DNA of 64,000 bases from NCBI GenBank assembly GCA_963930655.1, contig OZ005611.1:21935001-21999000 (forward strand). The letters run 5' to 3'. This DNA comes from Myrica gale. Its lineage: Eukaryota > Streptophyta > Magnoliopsida > Fagales > Myricaceae. The position numbers and the translations under genes are program-made. Under the pieces are notes generated by a model, which saw nothing but the letters and a program-made list of their open reading frames with translations, was not told the DNA's origin and made no database searches. Below are positions 1-11,394 of the stretch, in pieces. The number at the start of each line of letters is the position of its first letter. The stretch's first letter is position 1.

Positions 1-330
1 TTGTTTTATCCAAACATGATTTTTAACACGAAAAACACCTTCAATCTCCAACAAATTTTTTCACAATCATTAAGATAATATAGAAAACGAGAGAATTTTC
101 AACATGGGATGGAAGAATAAGAATAAAGAGCATAAGGACAAAAAAAAAATTGATATTATAGTTGGTAATGGCAAATTCCCTAAAGAGGATCAGAGTGACC
201 TTATTCTGTTAAGTTTAAGATATTTGAACTAGTTATTAGTTAACACTCAAGACTGGTTAATTTGATCCCAGGTCCAGCTACATGGTAACTTTGCTGTGAA
301 GGCATGGCAAACCCATTAAAAAAAAAATTG
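1..330. other. AT-rich spacer, nothing recognised
   Basis: No open frame, RNA gene or clear repeat is visible. It is AT-rich spacer up to the edge of the MITE that follows. Confidence 0.5.
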
Positions 331-675
331 TCAAAAAGGTCCTTGGATTTATACCACTTTGACAAATGAATCCTTCACTTTCAAATTTCAAAATTTTAGT
401 CCTTGAGTTTTTTATGTTTGACGAAATGGTCTTTTCGTCAGTCTGCCTTCCATATACTTAACGAAGCTCTCTGACACGTCAGCAAATTTGTACCGGTCGA
501 CCACTCACTTTTTACACATATATCCGGTCGACCGTTACAAATCCGTTAAACATATGGACGACAGACTGACGGAAAGACCATTTCGTCAAACATCGAAAAC
601 TCAAGGACTAAAATTTTAAAATTTGAAAATGAAGAATCCATTTGACAAATGGGTATAAACCCAGTGACCATTTTA
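331..675. mobile_element. Long-TIR (foldback) MITE, copy 1
   Basis: Two arms of roughly 140 bp are near-perfect reverse complements: the left arm (about 337-475) and the right arm (about 553-675) share the core TTTAGTCCTTGAGTTTT, then TTTGACGAAATGGTC, then a segment around CATATG. The short centre repeats GGTCGACC. No protein is encoded. A related copy lies at 29982-30413. The long inverted arms suggest a Mutator-type or foldback MITE, but the exact ends and TSD are not certain. Confidence 0.7.
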
Positions 676-1890
676 TCCAATTCCAAAAAAAAAACCGTGG
701 AAGCAAATGGATTCCGGATTCGGACTTGACTTCTCCCCCGTACGCGTGCCTGCGGTGCAAGTATGGTCTACAGTTAATTGTGTTTTGGGATGCCCATTCA
801 CCAGAGACCTTTCCCGAGAGTATTGTCTCACTGCTTGCAGCTCATGGTAGATCCAGTGAACAGGCTTTTAATTACATTTTTCAGCAAGTCATCATTCCCA
901 AGCACCACGCACCTCCAAATTTCTAAATGCAACGAAGATCCCACATGCCCACGAATACAGTAAACTAACCATGTTTGTCGGGGCCTCCTGTTTCCCAATG
1001 GGAGACTTGAAATTTGAAATATGAAAAAGCAGGGAAAAAAGTTGCTCAGGGGATGTCCCATGGTTCCCTTCTTCTCTTAAGGAGTATAGGTAGTTGATCT
1101 GCATAGACGGCATTGGTTAAATCCTACACTAACCTTTTCTATGGAGAATGCAGCTGATCAGCAGCAAATACAGAACCCACGGGAATCCAAAACAATTGAA
1201 GATCATTCCCAATTTTAGTGAATACCCAAGCGCCACAACCAGCTGAAGCCATATGTCAGAACCCAACCAGAACCACAAACATCATTGATCATCCATCAAA
1301 CCTTTGTCATTGACAGCAGGTTGCCGCTGATCAGCACAACCAGAACCGTGTGAATCTTTTATAAACCTTTGGCATATCCAAACGCCACAAGTATAAAAAT
1401 TTTGTCTTCAAGTCGTGCTTGGCTTAAGCCCGTTTAATTATTTATCTAAGATATACCTAATAAGTGCTTCATCCCACAAATAGCTCAAGCGAGTCGAGCC
1501 AGACGTCAAAATCCAACCAGAACCACAGACATCATTCATCAAAGGTAGATAGATATATGCTTTAAGATAATAATAAATTCAATTACACCCCCGATTATTC
1601 ACTGAAACTTGACAGGAAAGAAAGACTAATTGTCCGACTACACACTCCACTGGTCTAGCAAGAAAAAAAACCAGCTGACCATGGTGGAGATATTATATTA
1701 CATACCAAATTGTCCAGAAAACGAGGACAACTATTCCTAAACAGCAGCCCTGCAACTGCCAAAAACTATATTGCAGCAGCCACTTGAGACACCAACACCT
1801 AACCCACTACCATGGACAGAAGAGACTAACTTGACGAGCAAAAAGGAAAATAGAAATTACAATTGGAGATGCATAATATGAACAAGGAAA
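676..1890. other. Spacer downstream of the ERF gene
   Basis: Only short shadow frames occur. The phrase ATCCAACCAGAACCACA and close variants recur between about 1250 and 1530, suggesting an old local duplication. The last ~150 bp before 1890 should include the 3' UTR of the minus-strand ERF gene. Nothing else is recognised. Confidence 0.4.
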
Positions 1891-2955
1891 TTAAGATAAA
1901 ATAGATGCCCAATCAATCTCGTACGAAGGGTGCTTCTGCAACATGAAATTCTCCAAAGCAACATCCCACTGTGGCTCATCGCATTCCGGAAACGTAAGAT
2001 CCGACCAAGGCGAAGAACCTCCGGACCCCTCGCTCTCAGTCACGACAGGCGACAAGGATGTCTCCACCTTGCAAGGAGTCTCTGAACACACGGACCTAAC
2101 CTCGCTAACCGAGACGGCTTGCCTCGACTTCCTGGTCGAACGCGCCGGCTTCTCTCCCCTGCCTTGTTTCGGCGAGTTGGCCAAACTTTCACAAATAGCT
2201 TGGAGCTTCGCGTCCACCGAGGAATGGAGAGGCTGGAAGTCGCCTTGGTTGCGGAGATTGGGGAAGTTGAGCCTGGCAAAGTCGCCCCGGAGCTTGTAGG
2301 CGGCCCTGTCGTAGGCCAAGGCGGCTTCTTCGGCGGTGTCGAAGGTGCCCAGCCAGAGACGGGAACGGTTCTTCGGGAGACGGATCTCTGCGACCCATTT
2401 TCCCCAATGTCGCTGCCTAACCCCTCTGTAGAGCTTAGTAGGTTTCAGAGGGGACCCTGCGTGCTTCATTGGGATGGGTTTGGGACCGAGGAAATTGAGG
2501 GTACTACTATCTTGTTGCTGATGATGTGGGTGTTTTTTATGGTAAAATTGCTGGTTCTGGAGCTGGATCTGAGCTTGAATCTGGTGGATCTGAGATGATG
2601 TTAGATGGTTCAGCCCAAGTGTGCCCGGTTGCTGAAAACCAATTTGGTTTTGGTTCGAGAACCCGTCTGAAAACACGCTGGTCGTCGAGGGGGAGCAACC
2701 ATCTGGGTAGAGATTGGACTGGGTTGGGACTGAGGGAGAGAATGAGAGGTGGTAGTCGTAATTAGAAGAAGATGAGTTGGAAAAGGGAGAGGCGAGAGAA
2801 GGTGATGAAGAAGAAGGGCTAGTTGAGGGGAAGCTGGTGGTTGTTGCCGAGGCAGCACCTTTCATAAAAGGTTCAAGTGCTTCCATCAGCTCACCTCCAA
2901 GGGGGCCTGATTGAAGAGGAGGTCTGCTGCTGTAGAAATCCATAGCACCTGCCAT
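1891..2955 (-). CDS. AP2/ERF transcription factor, DREB A-6 (RAP2-4-like)
   Basis: Single-exon gene for a 354-aa nuclear DNA-binding protein. One AP2 domain lies at about residues 176-233, with the blocks [37 protein letters not shown] and [11 protein letters not shown]. Valine in WVAEIR and the RAP2-4-like domain place it in the DREB A-6 group; members bind DRE or GCC-type boxes and act in light, drought and wound responses (family knowledge). The N-terminal part is rich in Ser, Pro and Gln, typical of activation regions. The C-terminus is acidic and aromatic ([12 protein letters not shown], then [10 protein letters not shown]). The start is set at [11 protein letters not shown] because this matches family N-termini; the frame stays open 21 codons further up to 3018, but that stretch ([10 protein letters not shown]...) looks like leader. 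The exact paralogue cannot be named. Confidence 0.93.
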   Translation of the reverse strand: MAGAMDFYSSRPPLQSGPLGGELMEALEPFMKGAASATTTSFPSTSPSSSSPSLASPFSNSSSSNYDYHLSFSPSVPTQSNLYPDGCSPSTTSVFSDGFSNQNQIGFQQPGTLGLNHLTSSQIHQIQAQIQLQNQQFYHKKHPHHQQQDSSTLNFLGPKPIPMKHAGSPLKPTKLYRGVRQRHWGKWVAEIRLPKNRSRLWLGTFDTAEEAALAYDRAAYKLRGDFARLNFPNLRNQGDFQPLHSSVDAKLQAICESLANSPKQGRGEKPARSTRKSRQAVSVSEVRSVCSETPCKVETSLSPVVTESEGSGGSSPWSDLTFPECDEPQWDVALENFMLQKHPSYEIDWASILS

Positions 2956-3572
2956 GTCTTTACCACTAAAAAACATAAACTCAAACCTTAACTTAAAAAA
3001 TACAGAGTTTCTGACCAAAGATGAAGAAGAAAGGACCTGTTTCTTGCCAAAATTAAAGAACAGGCTTTCGTTTCAAACACAAACAGAAACAAAAAAAATA
3101 GAAAAGCTAATCAGAAATTTCTACAAAGAAGGATCAAAGAGGTTTAAAATAGACAACCTCTTCTACTCTTGGAAGTACCTAAAAAACAACCTTGAGGGAC
3201 CAAAAATTAACCCTCCAAGCTGATTCAAAAGAAAAACAGATAATAATCGAAAGAGAAAAAGAATGACATTCACCAGAAAATGAAGAGAAAAAAGGCTTTT
3301 TAAAAAAAACCTGGATCTCGATTCTGAAAACCCCTGGCTTTCGAGAAATCTTTCTAAGTTTGCTTCTTGATCATTTAAAAACAAACCCAAAACTCAGAAC
3401 TTGAAAGACAGATGATTAACAGAAAGGGATTCAGAGAAGCGGGATGTTACAGAGAGGGGGGGGAGTAACTAAGAAGAAGATAGCACTATTTGCTTGCTCT
3501 TGAGAACTCTTCCGTATGAATATATCTCTGCCTCGCTTTGTTTTATCCCACCCCACCGCACCTCCATTCCCC

Positions 3573-3581
3573 TTTATATAG
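3573..3581 (-). promoter_or_regulatory. TATA box of the ERF gene
   Basis: On the minus strand the sequence reads CTATATAAA, about 620 bp upstream of the chosen start codon. This leaves a long leader, rich in A/T and pyrimidine tracts, that may hold an intron (a possible donor lies near 3308). Position and match are good; use is inferred. Confidence 0.5.
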
Positions 3582-3599
3582 GGGCCCGGGCCTCGATTA

Positions 3600-4880
3600 T
3601 CTCCTTAACCTCACCTACAATCAAAATTATCTCACTCTTAACCTCACTTAACATTTTCTAAATTGTAACGTCCCTCTTAGCCAGCTTCAATTTATGACGT
3701 AAGCATCTTCAATGAAAGCGCAATGATATTTAGGTTGCGCTTGTGTTAAAAAAAATTTTATAAGTTAGACACCTACCCTTCTTTTCACTTACTGACACCT
3801 GTCCTTGAGCCACTGCCAGGTGCATGTCACTCTGTGGCTGTGAAGGCTCTATTTTCAGAATTTCAAATTTGTCCCAAGCTCTGTTGACCAACTTAAGGAG
3901 CGTTCACACTAATCTGGTCGACGACACTTGCACTGCAGGTTACAATAATTACAATTAGAGAATACGCGTACATCGCGGGCCAAAAATGAGCTTTTCATTT
4001 ACCATCCCTCACATGCCTGCCTCGGGACGCTTGAATGCGGAAATTAGGATTTGTGAAAAAATTGGATGGAACAGATTTTTAATAAAAATTATAATAATAA
4101 AAAATTATGTAAATAATTTTTTAATATTAAAATCAAATAATCTCCACTTATTTGGGTTCAAACATCCCCTAATCTTATCTAAAGGAGGAGGTGGTGGAAG
4201 GAAGTTGATGCGTGGCTTGTGATGACAAATGGCTTTACCCACTTGTCTAATCTTATCTAAAGGATGAGGTGGTGGAAGGAAGTTGATGCGTGGCTTGTGA
4301 TGGCAAATGGCTTTATGCACTTGTCTATTTTTTTATTTATTTTTAGAGTATTAATGATAGAAAATCCTATCAATCTTCATGGATAACCATCAGTTCCATT
4401 CCCTTAAAAAAATACATCAGTTCCATTCGTATCCGCTACAACCGCCCCCATTAAAATTAGCCGCTACAAGTCTACCAAAATCGGTCTAATTGGGATCTCC
4501 AAATGTAGGGTTTTCTAGCGTTTGTGGTAAGTGCTTACCTTTTTGAAGTGTTGGGCAAAGACAAGTCCCACAACCATCAGAAGACTAGAGGAAGAAGTTT
4601 ATTGAGAATTCATAATAGGGTTTGTTTATAAAATTTTAAGTTTTAAAATTCGTAAAAAAGTAAAAAGATGATTTAAAGGAAGTTTTTATATTTTGATATG
4701 TTGGGATCGATGAAAATGAAGAAAGAATTTTTATTTTTTATTTTTTTATTAATTCCCTCCACGATCTAGACCCAAAAAAAATAATTATTAAAATAGAGAG
4801 TTATGGTATGGTTATTAATCAAAGTTCTGTAGTTTGTCACCAACCATTAATTACTGAAGCTTGAATTATGTAGGTTAATA
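3600..4880. other. Spacer with a 77-bp tandem duplication
   Basis: Upstream flank of the ERF gene and AT-rich spacer. No gene is seen. It holds the duplication at 4170-4323 and MITE-like AT-rich DNA around 4610-4760. Confidence 0.4.
4170..4323. repeat. 77-bp tandem duplication
   Basis: Two adjacent 77-bp units start at 4170 and 4247, each beginning CTAATCTTATCTAAAGGA. They differ at only a few positions, so the duplication is fairly recent. Confidence 0.85.
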
Positions 4881-4884
4881 AGAC

Positions 4885-5360
4885 ATGGACAAAAGAAGAA
4901 ACACACGTGGCCACGAGAATCCCGTGCCAAGGGAAACGACGGCCGTTGGATGGGAAAGAGGTCCACCTAACGTCAAGACTGACATCATGGCCACGCATCC
5001 AACGTCGGAGATGGTCCCTGTCTATGTGGAGCCACGTAGACACTGTCAGCAACAAAGAGCAGGTAACGTGGGGTGACATTTTGAAAATTCCGAAGTTTCT
5101 AACCTGGGTTACTTCGGTTGACTATAGTTCGGTTACGGCGGGGCTTGCGGCGCAAACTAGCAGTGGAGAGGAGTGGAGTGGAGGCCATGTCACGTGCGAG
5201 GATAGTGCGAGCGGGACTGGCTCTTCTATTGCGGCGCCTGATACTGCAGTCTGCAGGTACGCCTTGGATCCTAAGGATGCGCTCCGAGTTATTGACCCAC
5301 GCGCATTTTGTCATCACACTGAGCGTTTGCTCGGCACGTGTCCTAACTGAGACTGCAGGA
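4885..5360. other. GC-rich island with clustered ACGT cores
   Basis: This ~475-bp island is clearly richer in G, C and CpG than its surroundings. It holds at least seven ACGT cores, including ACACGTGG (near 4903), GTCACGTGCG (near 5190) and GGCACGTGTC (near 5333). ACGT cores are the binding core of plant bZIP and bHLH factors (G-box, ABRE). A 147-codon frame at 4907-5350 resembles no family I know and is probably incidental. It could be a promoter remnant or an old insertion. Confidence 0.35.
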
Positions 5361-5427
5361 GATTCACGTTTACCAGGTGTCGCGTCAGTGCAGAATTTAA
5401 GTAGTACGCGAATATCTAAAATTATTC

Positions 5428-5725
5428 CGTTTTGAGTAAAAATTGTATTATTTTATAAAAGTTGTCCATATTTATGTTTAATGTTATTTTATTTGTGTTT
5501 ATGTAGAGTGGAGAGTGAAATTATTTGATGTAATTTTTTAATAAAAAAAATTTTGAATTATGTGAAAAAATATAAAGAGCAAATTTTTGTTGCATAAAAA
5601 AATAAAAATTTGTTGAAAATTATGTAAAATATATTAATATTTGTATTTAAATTCTGAATATATTCTACAGTAATTTTGTAAATGTGTTTAAATCTTGGAA
5701 AAATGGTAAGAAACGAAGACAACAC
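5428..5725 (-). mobile_element. MITE of the 290-bp AT-rich family (inverted copy)
   Basis: Reverse complement of the family seen at 11395, 18777 and 53340. Shared blocks include the strings read on the other strand as CACAAACACCAATAAAA and TTTTTCACATAA, and a far end containing TTCAGAATTCAAAC-like sequence. No coding potential. The ends are blurred. Confidence 0.6.
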
Positions 5726-6937
5726 TTGTTCGTGAATCATTCTGAGTTGTGAGGAGCATCTCCGGCGGGAATCCTATTAACGCAAATCTTTGGTACATCG
5801 TGGCCTCGCGGCCTCCTCACTAGCTTTTGACTTTTGAGAGCATCGGGTCTAATAGATTTGTTTTATAAATCAATTTTATCAATATTTTTGTTGAATTTAT
5901 TAATGTTTTTAATAATTTTTTCTTCAATTAACATTTTGATCCATTTAAGTATAATTTAACTGTCACATTAGACAATACCATTTTTTTTTAACTTAAGGTG
6001 TATTAAAAAAATTGAAACTTAAAAGAGCACTTTGATTTGTCAATAAATATAAAGGTAGTGATTGAGTGCTAAAATTTTAGAATGTTGGAGTTAGTTAAAA
6101 AAATGATTTAAATAAATTTTTTTATATTTATTTATAGTAAAAATAGATAATTTGATGAAGTGAGACAAATTTTTGTAGTTATTTTATTAGGGCCAAAATA
6201 AGAGTAAAATTCAAAACACCAAAAAAGTATACACAAACATGAAACACCAATAAATTTAACATAAACTCCAAAACTTTTCACACAAACTATAATCTCTTTT
6301 TTATAAAAAAAAAATCTAACAAATCTTCTCGGTAAGTACTTTTTTACTAAACTTCAATATTTTTTATTAAAAAATTACATCAAATCATCTATATCTACAC
6401 ATTTTTATAAAACTTCAATAAAACTTAAAAATCTTTAAAAATTTTGATCAATTTTTATACAAAAATCTATAAAAACTTTAATCTACATACATATTTACAA
6501 TTCTATCAAAAATTCTAAGAATCGTAACTTTTTTTTAAACCAGCATCATGGATCTTAGTCAAATGAGTTGCTTTGAAAATTATCCATGATACGTACTATT
6601 TTCAATGATAGTTGTAAAATTTAGTTAAGCCTATGTCACGATATACCTAAACGTTATTAATAATAATTATATGGATTTCGAATTTCCAAAACTATTTCAA
6701 AAATCAGGTATAAAATATTTAATTTTTTACCAATAAAGTGAGCTATTAGAACAGAATCTTGGTACAATGTATATTTTCATTTTAAAAAATATAAAAAAAT
6801 GATTTAAATGATTTATCTCTTTATTTTTTTTATCAATTTTCTTATTATAAAATTTTAATCATCTAAAATTTTATCACATAAATACCTATTTGCTGATTGT
6901 TTATGCTGTTAATCATACCATTAAACTTAACTTGGTC
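5726..6937. other. AT-rich spacer, MITE-like
   Basis: No gene. The stretch around 6195-6530 (AAAACACC, CACAAACATGAAACACCAA and similar) looks like a decayed MITE related to the 290-bp family. Confidence 0.35.
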
Positions 6938-7040
6938 CAGTGCCGGACACAAGGGGTATCGAACTCGTGCGTCCGCTACCCACGACTTGCCCAAAAGAAT
7001 TTTTACACGTGTTTTTTTTTTTTTTTCTTAATAAGTTGGT

Positions 7041-7096
7041 TAGGTCGGATACCCATTAAGTCCAGACCAACTAGACTTAATGGGTATCCGACCTAA
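7041..7096. repeat. 22-bp perfect hairpin inside the hAT relic
   Basis: The arm TTAGGTCGGATACCCATTAA continues two bases and is matched by its reverse complement after a loop of about a dozen bases. The related hAT at 48740 holds a looser version of the same block (GATACCCCTGA twice), so this is part of the element's subterminal structure. Confidence 0.7.
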
Positions 7097-7880
7097 AACA
7101 ATTTTTGTCTACACATTGATTTTGCTTCTAGTGCTACATAATAACTGAAAACAAATATACAATTATTATGATTTTTTGTTTTGCATCGATTACAAGTTCT
7201 TCAACTGATGGATACCTTCCTGTCATCTTGATAAATTTATGTTAGTAAAAAATTATTTACTCTTTGCTTCTAATTTTTCACAATCAAGATCACTTCATTT
7301 CTTTCTCCCTATGTTGGTTTGTTTCTTCATTTTTATTAGATACCTCGAAAAATACTGTGTTTGTTTAGGATCATTGTATAGGTCAAACCAAAGTTTTGAC
7401 CACTTTTGGGATATGTTTATCTAAGGAACTCTTTTACTAAATCTTACATATCCTGAAAATTTTGTTTTTATTATTCAGAACGTGTTTTGCCATCAATTAT
7501 TGCTTTTGTGTGTGCAAGTTGCTTTGGAGAATGTGAATATCTTTCAATTCCAAATCTATAGAACCTAGAGAAAGTAAATTGCAAATGGATTCCAAGTAAC
7601 ATTTTGTCAAAAGAAAAAGGGGGGAAAAAGACAAGCCCCAGTTGTGGTAATAACAAAAAAATGTAAGAAAGACAACTCCTAGTGGCATCAAGTCTTCAAC
7701 CATCAGAATCATATGTAATTTGTTCTCAAGTTTTAGAATTAAGTAAGAAATTAACTTGAATTAGATCATCAAGAGTGATTTGCGTTATAAAATGAGAGAT
7801 GACTTGATGAATGATTGCATATTAGTGTACATCGAGCAAAAAGTTTTTAAAACTATTGAGAACAAAGTCATTTTGCAACA

Positions 7881-8305
7881 TAGGGGTGAACAAAATCGGA
7901 TTGCAGACCGGATCAGACCACAAAATCGGTCCGGACTGGACCGATTTTGTGGTTTTAAAAGTATGAATACGGTCCGATCTGGACCGGACCTGTAAAACTG
8001 AATTAATACAGTCCGGTTCGGTTGAGAATATTTAGTAACCAGACCGCATTTTTAAAAAATAAATAAAAATTTTTAATGCCCACCCAGGACTCTGCGCAGT
8101 GCACACTGGCATTGCGTTGAGGCCTATGCGCAGTGAGCACAGTCACTGCAGTGCCAGTGCGCAGATGCACAGTCAATTTATAAAAAATAAAAAAGGTTTA
8201 TTAATTAAAAAAATATAACTGGTCTTGACCACTTAAGTGGTTCGGTCCGGTCCTCTATATTAGTAGGACCGAAAATTGGACCGAATTTCCGGTCCTGCAG
8301 CACTA
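7881..8305. mobile_element. hAT MITE of the GTCCGG family, copy 1
   Basis: 425 bp starting TAGGGGTGAACAAAATCGG and full of the palindrome-rich word GGTCCGGACC and variants, as in the copies at 38802 and 47977. Candidate TSDs TTGCAACA and TAGTAACA match at 6 of 8 positions. It is inserted in the tail of the hAT relic at 6938; the uninterrupted version of this site can be seen near 49893. Non-coding. Confidence 0.7.
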
Positions 8306-8513
8306 TAGTAACATTTTTAGAAGATGTAAAATCTTAAGATCTAATTGTCATTTCTCAGTCGCTGTACATAGTACGATACATGTATTTCAATATTTTTAAT
8401 TCTTAATTTTCGATATTATAATTATAAGGCGATATTTTACATCACGAAAAAAAATTTATTATTTCTCGTTTAAAAATTGACACCTATAAATTTTAATTGC
8501 TGACCGGTCACTA

Positions 8514-9701
8514 ATTGAATTCGAAGCAAAAGATTTGAAAACGTGATTGGAAAATGAATCCCACGAGAAATGGGTGGTGCAGTACTATTGCAGTGGAGAC
8601 ATAAGCGTGAGGAGGAAGTGAAGTCTGTCCCGAATGTTTAGTAGGGACCCACGAAAGCTTTTCACGCGGTTTCAGTCGCTCTTATTTTGCGCTGCCGTTT
8701 TTCTTTCCATCAGGCAAGCTCTGATACATTGCCGTGTGGGAGAAGTGACGCATACCCGAGTGAATGAGTGATGGGTCTAATGGAGGTCAGTTCGTCCTCT
8801 GCAACTGTGGACTTCTTGCGGTCTAGAAGCCACCGCATTTATTGACCAAGTCAGACAATGGCTTCCGGGTCAACAAAGGTATCTCTTTAGCCCATGCTGG
8901 ATCAAAAATGGGACTCAATGCTATTAATGCCAGCTTATATGTTTCAATTTAAAATTTTAATAAAACATAATAATGCATAATTTGTCACATTAAAAATTTG
9001 ATATATATAGAATGGGACTCAATGCTATTAATGCCAGCTTATATGTTTCAATTTAAAATTTTAATAAAACATAATAATGCATAATTTGTCACATTAAAAA
9101 TTTGATATATATAGGATGATCGTGTTGCACGGGATCTACTTTTTCTTGTTCTTTTAATTACATAATTGTATCTCATTTTATTTTACTTTTTAAAAGGGTT
9201 AAAAAAGCGTTCATCTGTGGCAATATTCCAACTTTTGCATTATAATTTTGCATCTTCTTTTACGGTGATATCACACTTTATTATGTGAAGCCGCCGGCCC
9301 TTAAGATTTACCATAGCCCCTAATCAAATATCATAAAAAGTAGATTATTTACTTCTTTTTTTTTCGTGAACTTGTCTGAGTACCAATTATTTAAGAGAAA
9401 ATATTTAAATTTAATAATAAAAAATTTATCACATAATTTATTATTATTATAATATTTATTAAAAATTTATCTTTTCATTTTTTCACCCATTCTCGTAACA
9501 TATCTTTACTTTATAATATTTCTCAAATTTCAATACCCAAATATCTCCCAAAAATAATTTTATCTAATTGTGCCGAAATCTTCAACAAAATTTGATTACA
9601 TGAGAATCTTATGAAATTTTCTTGGTATATGGTAGGCACCGTGAAAATTAAATCTACTTAAAATGAAGGAAATTAAGTTGATGCCGACCTATAAGCTATA
9701 T
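8514..9701. other. Spacer with a perfect 104-bp duplication
   Basis: No gene is recognised. It contains the tandem duplication at 8907-9114 and AT-rich DNA. Confidence 0.4.
8907..9114. repeat. Perfect 104-bp tandem duplication
   Basis: Units 8907-9010 and 9011-9114 appear identical over all 104 bases, each beginning AATGGGACTCAATGC. Identity this complete implies a very recent duplication, or an assembly artefact. Confidence 0.95.
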
Positions 9702-10150
9702 CAGGGCCGGCTCAAACCAAACGGGGCCTAAGGTAAAATAAATTATTAGACTTTTTTTAATATAAAATTTAATATAAAATATTTAAAAATTATTAAATTT
9801 AATATAAAATATTTAAAGGCCCCATTAATTATTTTTTATGAGGCCCTCATACATGACATCAAGGTCCTTAAGAAATTTATAAGACATTTTTTCTCTTTGA
9901 GCAAAGTTTAGAAATATCTAAAAATGAATTTGGAGGCCTGAAAGAAATATATTAGTGCACTCATGATAAAAAAATATATGAAAATATTGCATCTTGCCAT
10001 TTTTTTCTTAGCTAAATTGTTTTTTTATTTTTAGGTCATCTACAACACAAAAAATAAAAAATAAAAAAATATTTTTAATCTTTATGGGGCCTTGCTCAGG
10101 GTGAGGCCTTAGGCCACCGCCTAAGTTGCCTTACCCTTGAGCCGGCCCTG
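9702..10150. mobile_element. 449-bp hAT MITE with perfect TSD
   Basis: Terminal inverted repeats CAGGGCCGGCTCAA and TTGAGCCGGCCCTG are perfect over 14 bp. The 8-bp TSD AGCTATAT is exact at 9694-9701 and 10151-10158. The length of the TSD and the CAGGG ends mark the hAT superfamily. Non-coding and AT-rich inside. Confidence 0.95.
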
Positions 10151-10153
10151 AGC

Positions 10154-10184
<31 letters not shown>

Positions 10185-10809
10185 CTGATCAGCTTAAATA
10201 GTACTGGGTACTAAACAGTTCAACTTCTGTCATTGTTTCATGAAATGTAATCAACGATCAAATCGATGTGATCTTAGGGAGCAAATTAGTCACAGGTCAA
10301 GTTCATTAGGTACACTTTAATAGGAAAAAGGCAAAAAAAAAGTTTTTAAAGGTAACATAAAAGATCAGGATTGAGGGCCCATTAATTATCGAATGAGTCT
10401 CCTCATCTACAGTTGCCGATCGAAAGATCAACAAATACAAGAGGGTTCATCACGGCTAAATTTCGTCAGAGTAATGACGATTGTTTCTCTGGTGGCAAGG
10501 CAACCACTCACCCAACTGGAGGAATTTTCTTCATTGAATTTGTTTCTCTTGGTTTTTGTTTTTACCGTTTTATCAGTAAGTATTAAATCTCATCTAATTT
10601 AGAACACATACGTCCGGATGCAAGATATGCTTGCACCGTTTTAGGGGTTGTTTGTTTATTAAAATTTTAGAGAATATTATAAAATTTTAAACTATTTTTG
10701 AATGATGAATTTAATGGAGTTTATAAAAGTTGAAAAATTTGAAATATGTTTGTTTGGTTTGAATTGTTAAGACCCAAAAATTTGGTAAAACAAATATACC
10801 CTTAAAGTG

Positions 10810-10866
10810 AGGACATTTAGCTGAGATTCGAACACCGGCAGCTCCCAGCTTGCGGCAGGACATTTA
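10810..10866 (-). repeat. Short tRNA-arm-like insert between 10-bp direct repeats
   Basis: The direct repeat AGGACATTTA at 10810-10819 and 10857-10866 encloses 37 bp. On the minus strand this insert holds GGTGTTCGAATCTC, a good match to a pol III B box (TpsiC arm). It may be a heavily truncated SINE; chance cannot be excluded. Confidence 0.35.
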
Positions 10867-11394
10867 CCTGAAGATCTGTGGGTTTTCACAAAATAGAAGC
10901 TCGCGAGAACTGAAAGCGAAATCACCCACGGCCACATACCTGGCATTAGTTGCACGAGCTGGTTTGGTTCTGTAGTCAAACAAATGGTGATCAACACGTT
11001 AGCAGTCATGTCAAACGTGTGATTCCTCGGAAACAAGACAAGACTCCAGGCTGGAGACAATCTAAAAGAGTACCGTAACTGTTACAGGTTAGATCAGCAG
11101 CTTTGAACATCAACCTTAAGGTCATGCACGGTTGCCTGATATTCCACGGCTAGAGCATAAAGATCTTTGATGGAAAAGTACGTTTAGCCAAATTTCTTGA
11201 CCATATTCAAACATGCTGTATAGAATTAAGGGGTTGCAATTTGGCCACCTGAGCCACAAGCATACCACGAATTAGGATACAGCTAGGTAGCCATACAGGA
11301 CCACCACAGCAGCTCCAGATTTGTCATTGTAAGCTTAAAAGGTCAAAGTGGTTAGAATTTTCCTTGCAGTTTCACGCTCAACCTTTTTCTAGGT

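Larger units (their letters stand above)
6938..8513 (+). mobile_element. hAT relic with transposase tail
   Basis: The left end reads CAGTGCCGGAC and aligns with the start of the hAT at 48740 (GGGGTA...CCGCTACCC). The right end (GACCGGTCACT) aligns with that element's CCGCCACTG end. At 7775-7880 the frame reads RYKMRDDLMNDCILVYIEQ, then TIENKVILQ, which is the C-terminus of DUF4371-type hAT transposases. The element is internally shrunken, carries another hAT-like insertion (7881-8305), and shows no convincing TSD. It is clearly dead. Confidence 0.65.

Noticed and set aside
1943-2765. Several open frames overlapping the ERF gene on both strands
   Set aside because: They lie in other frames of the AP2 gene, whose GC-rich coding sequence leaves long shadows; none has a family signature.
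4907-5350. 147-codon frame in the GC-rich island
   Set aside because: No recognisable motif, and overlapping frames on both strands are equally open; composition explains it.
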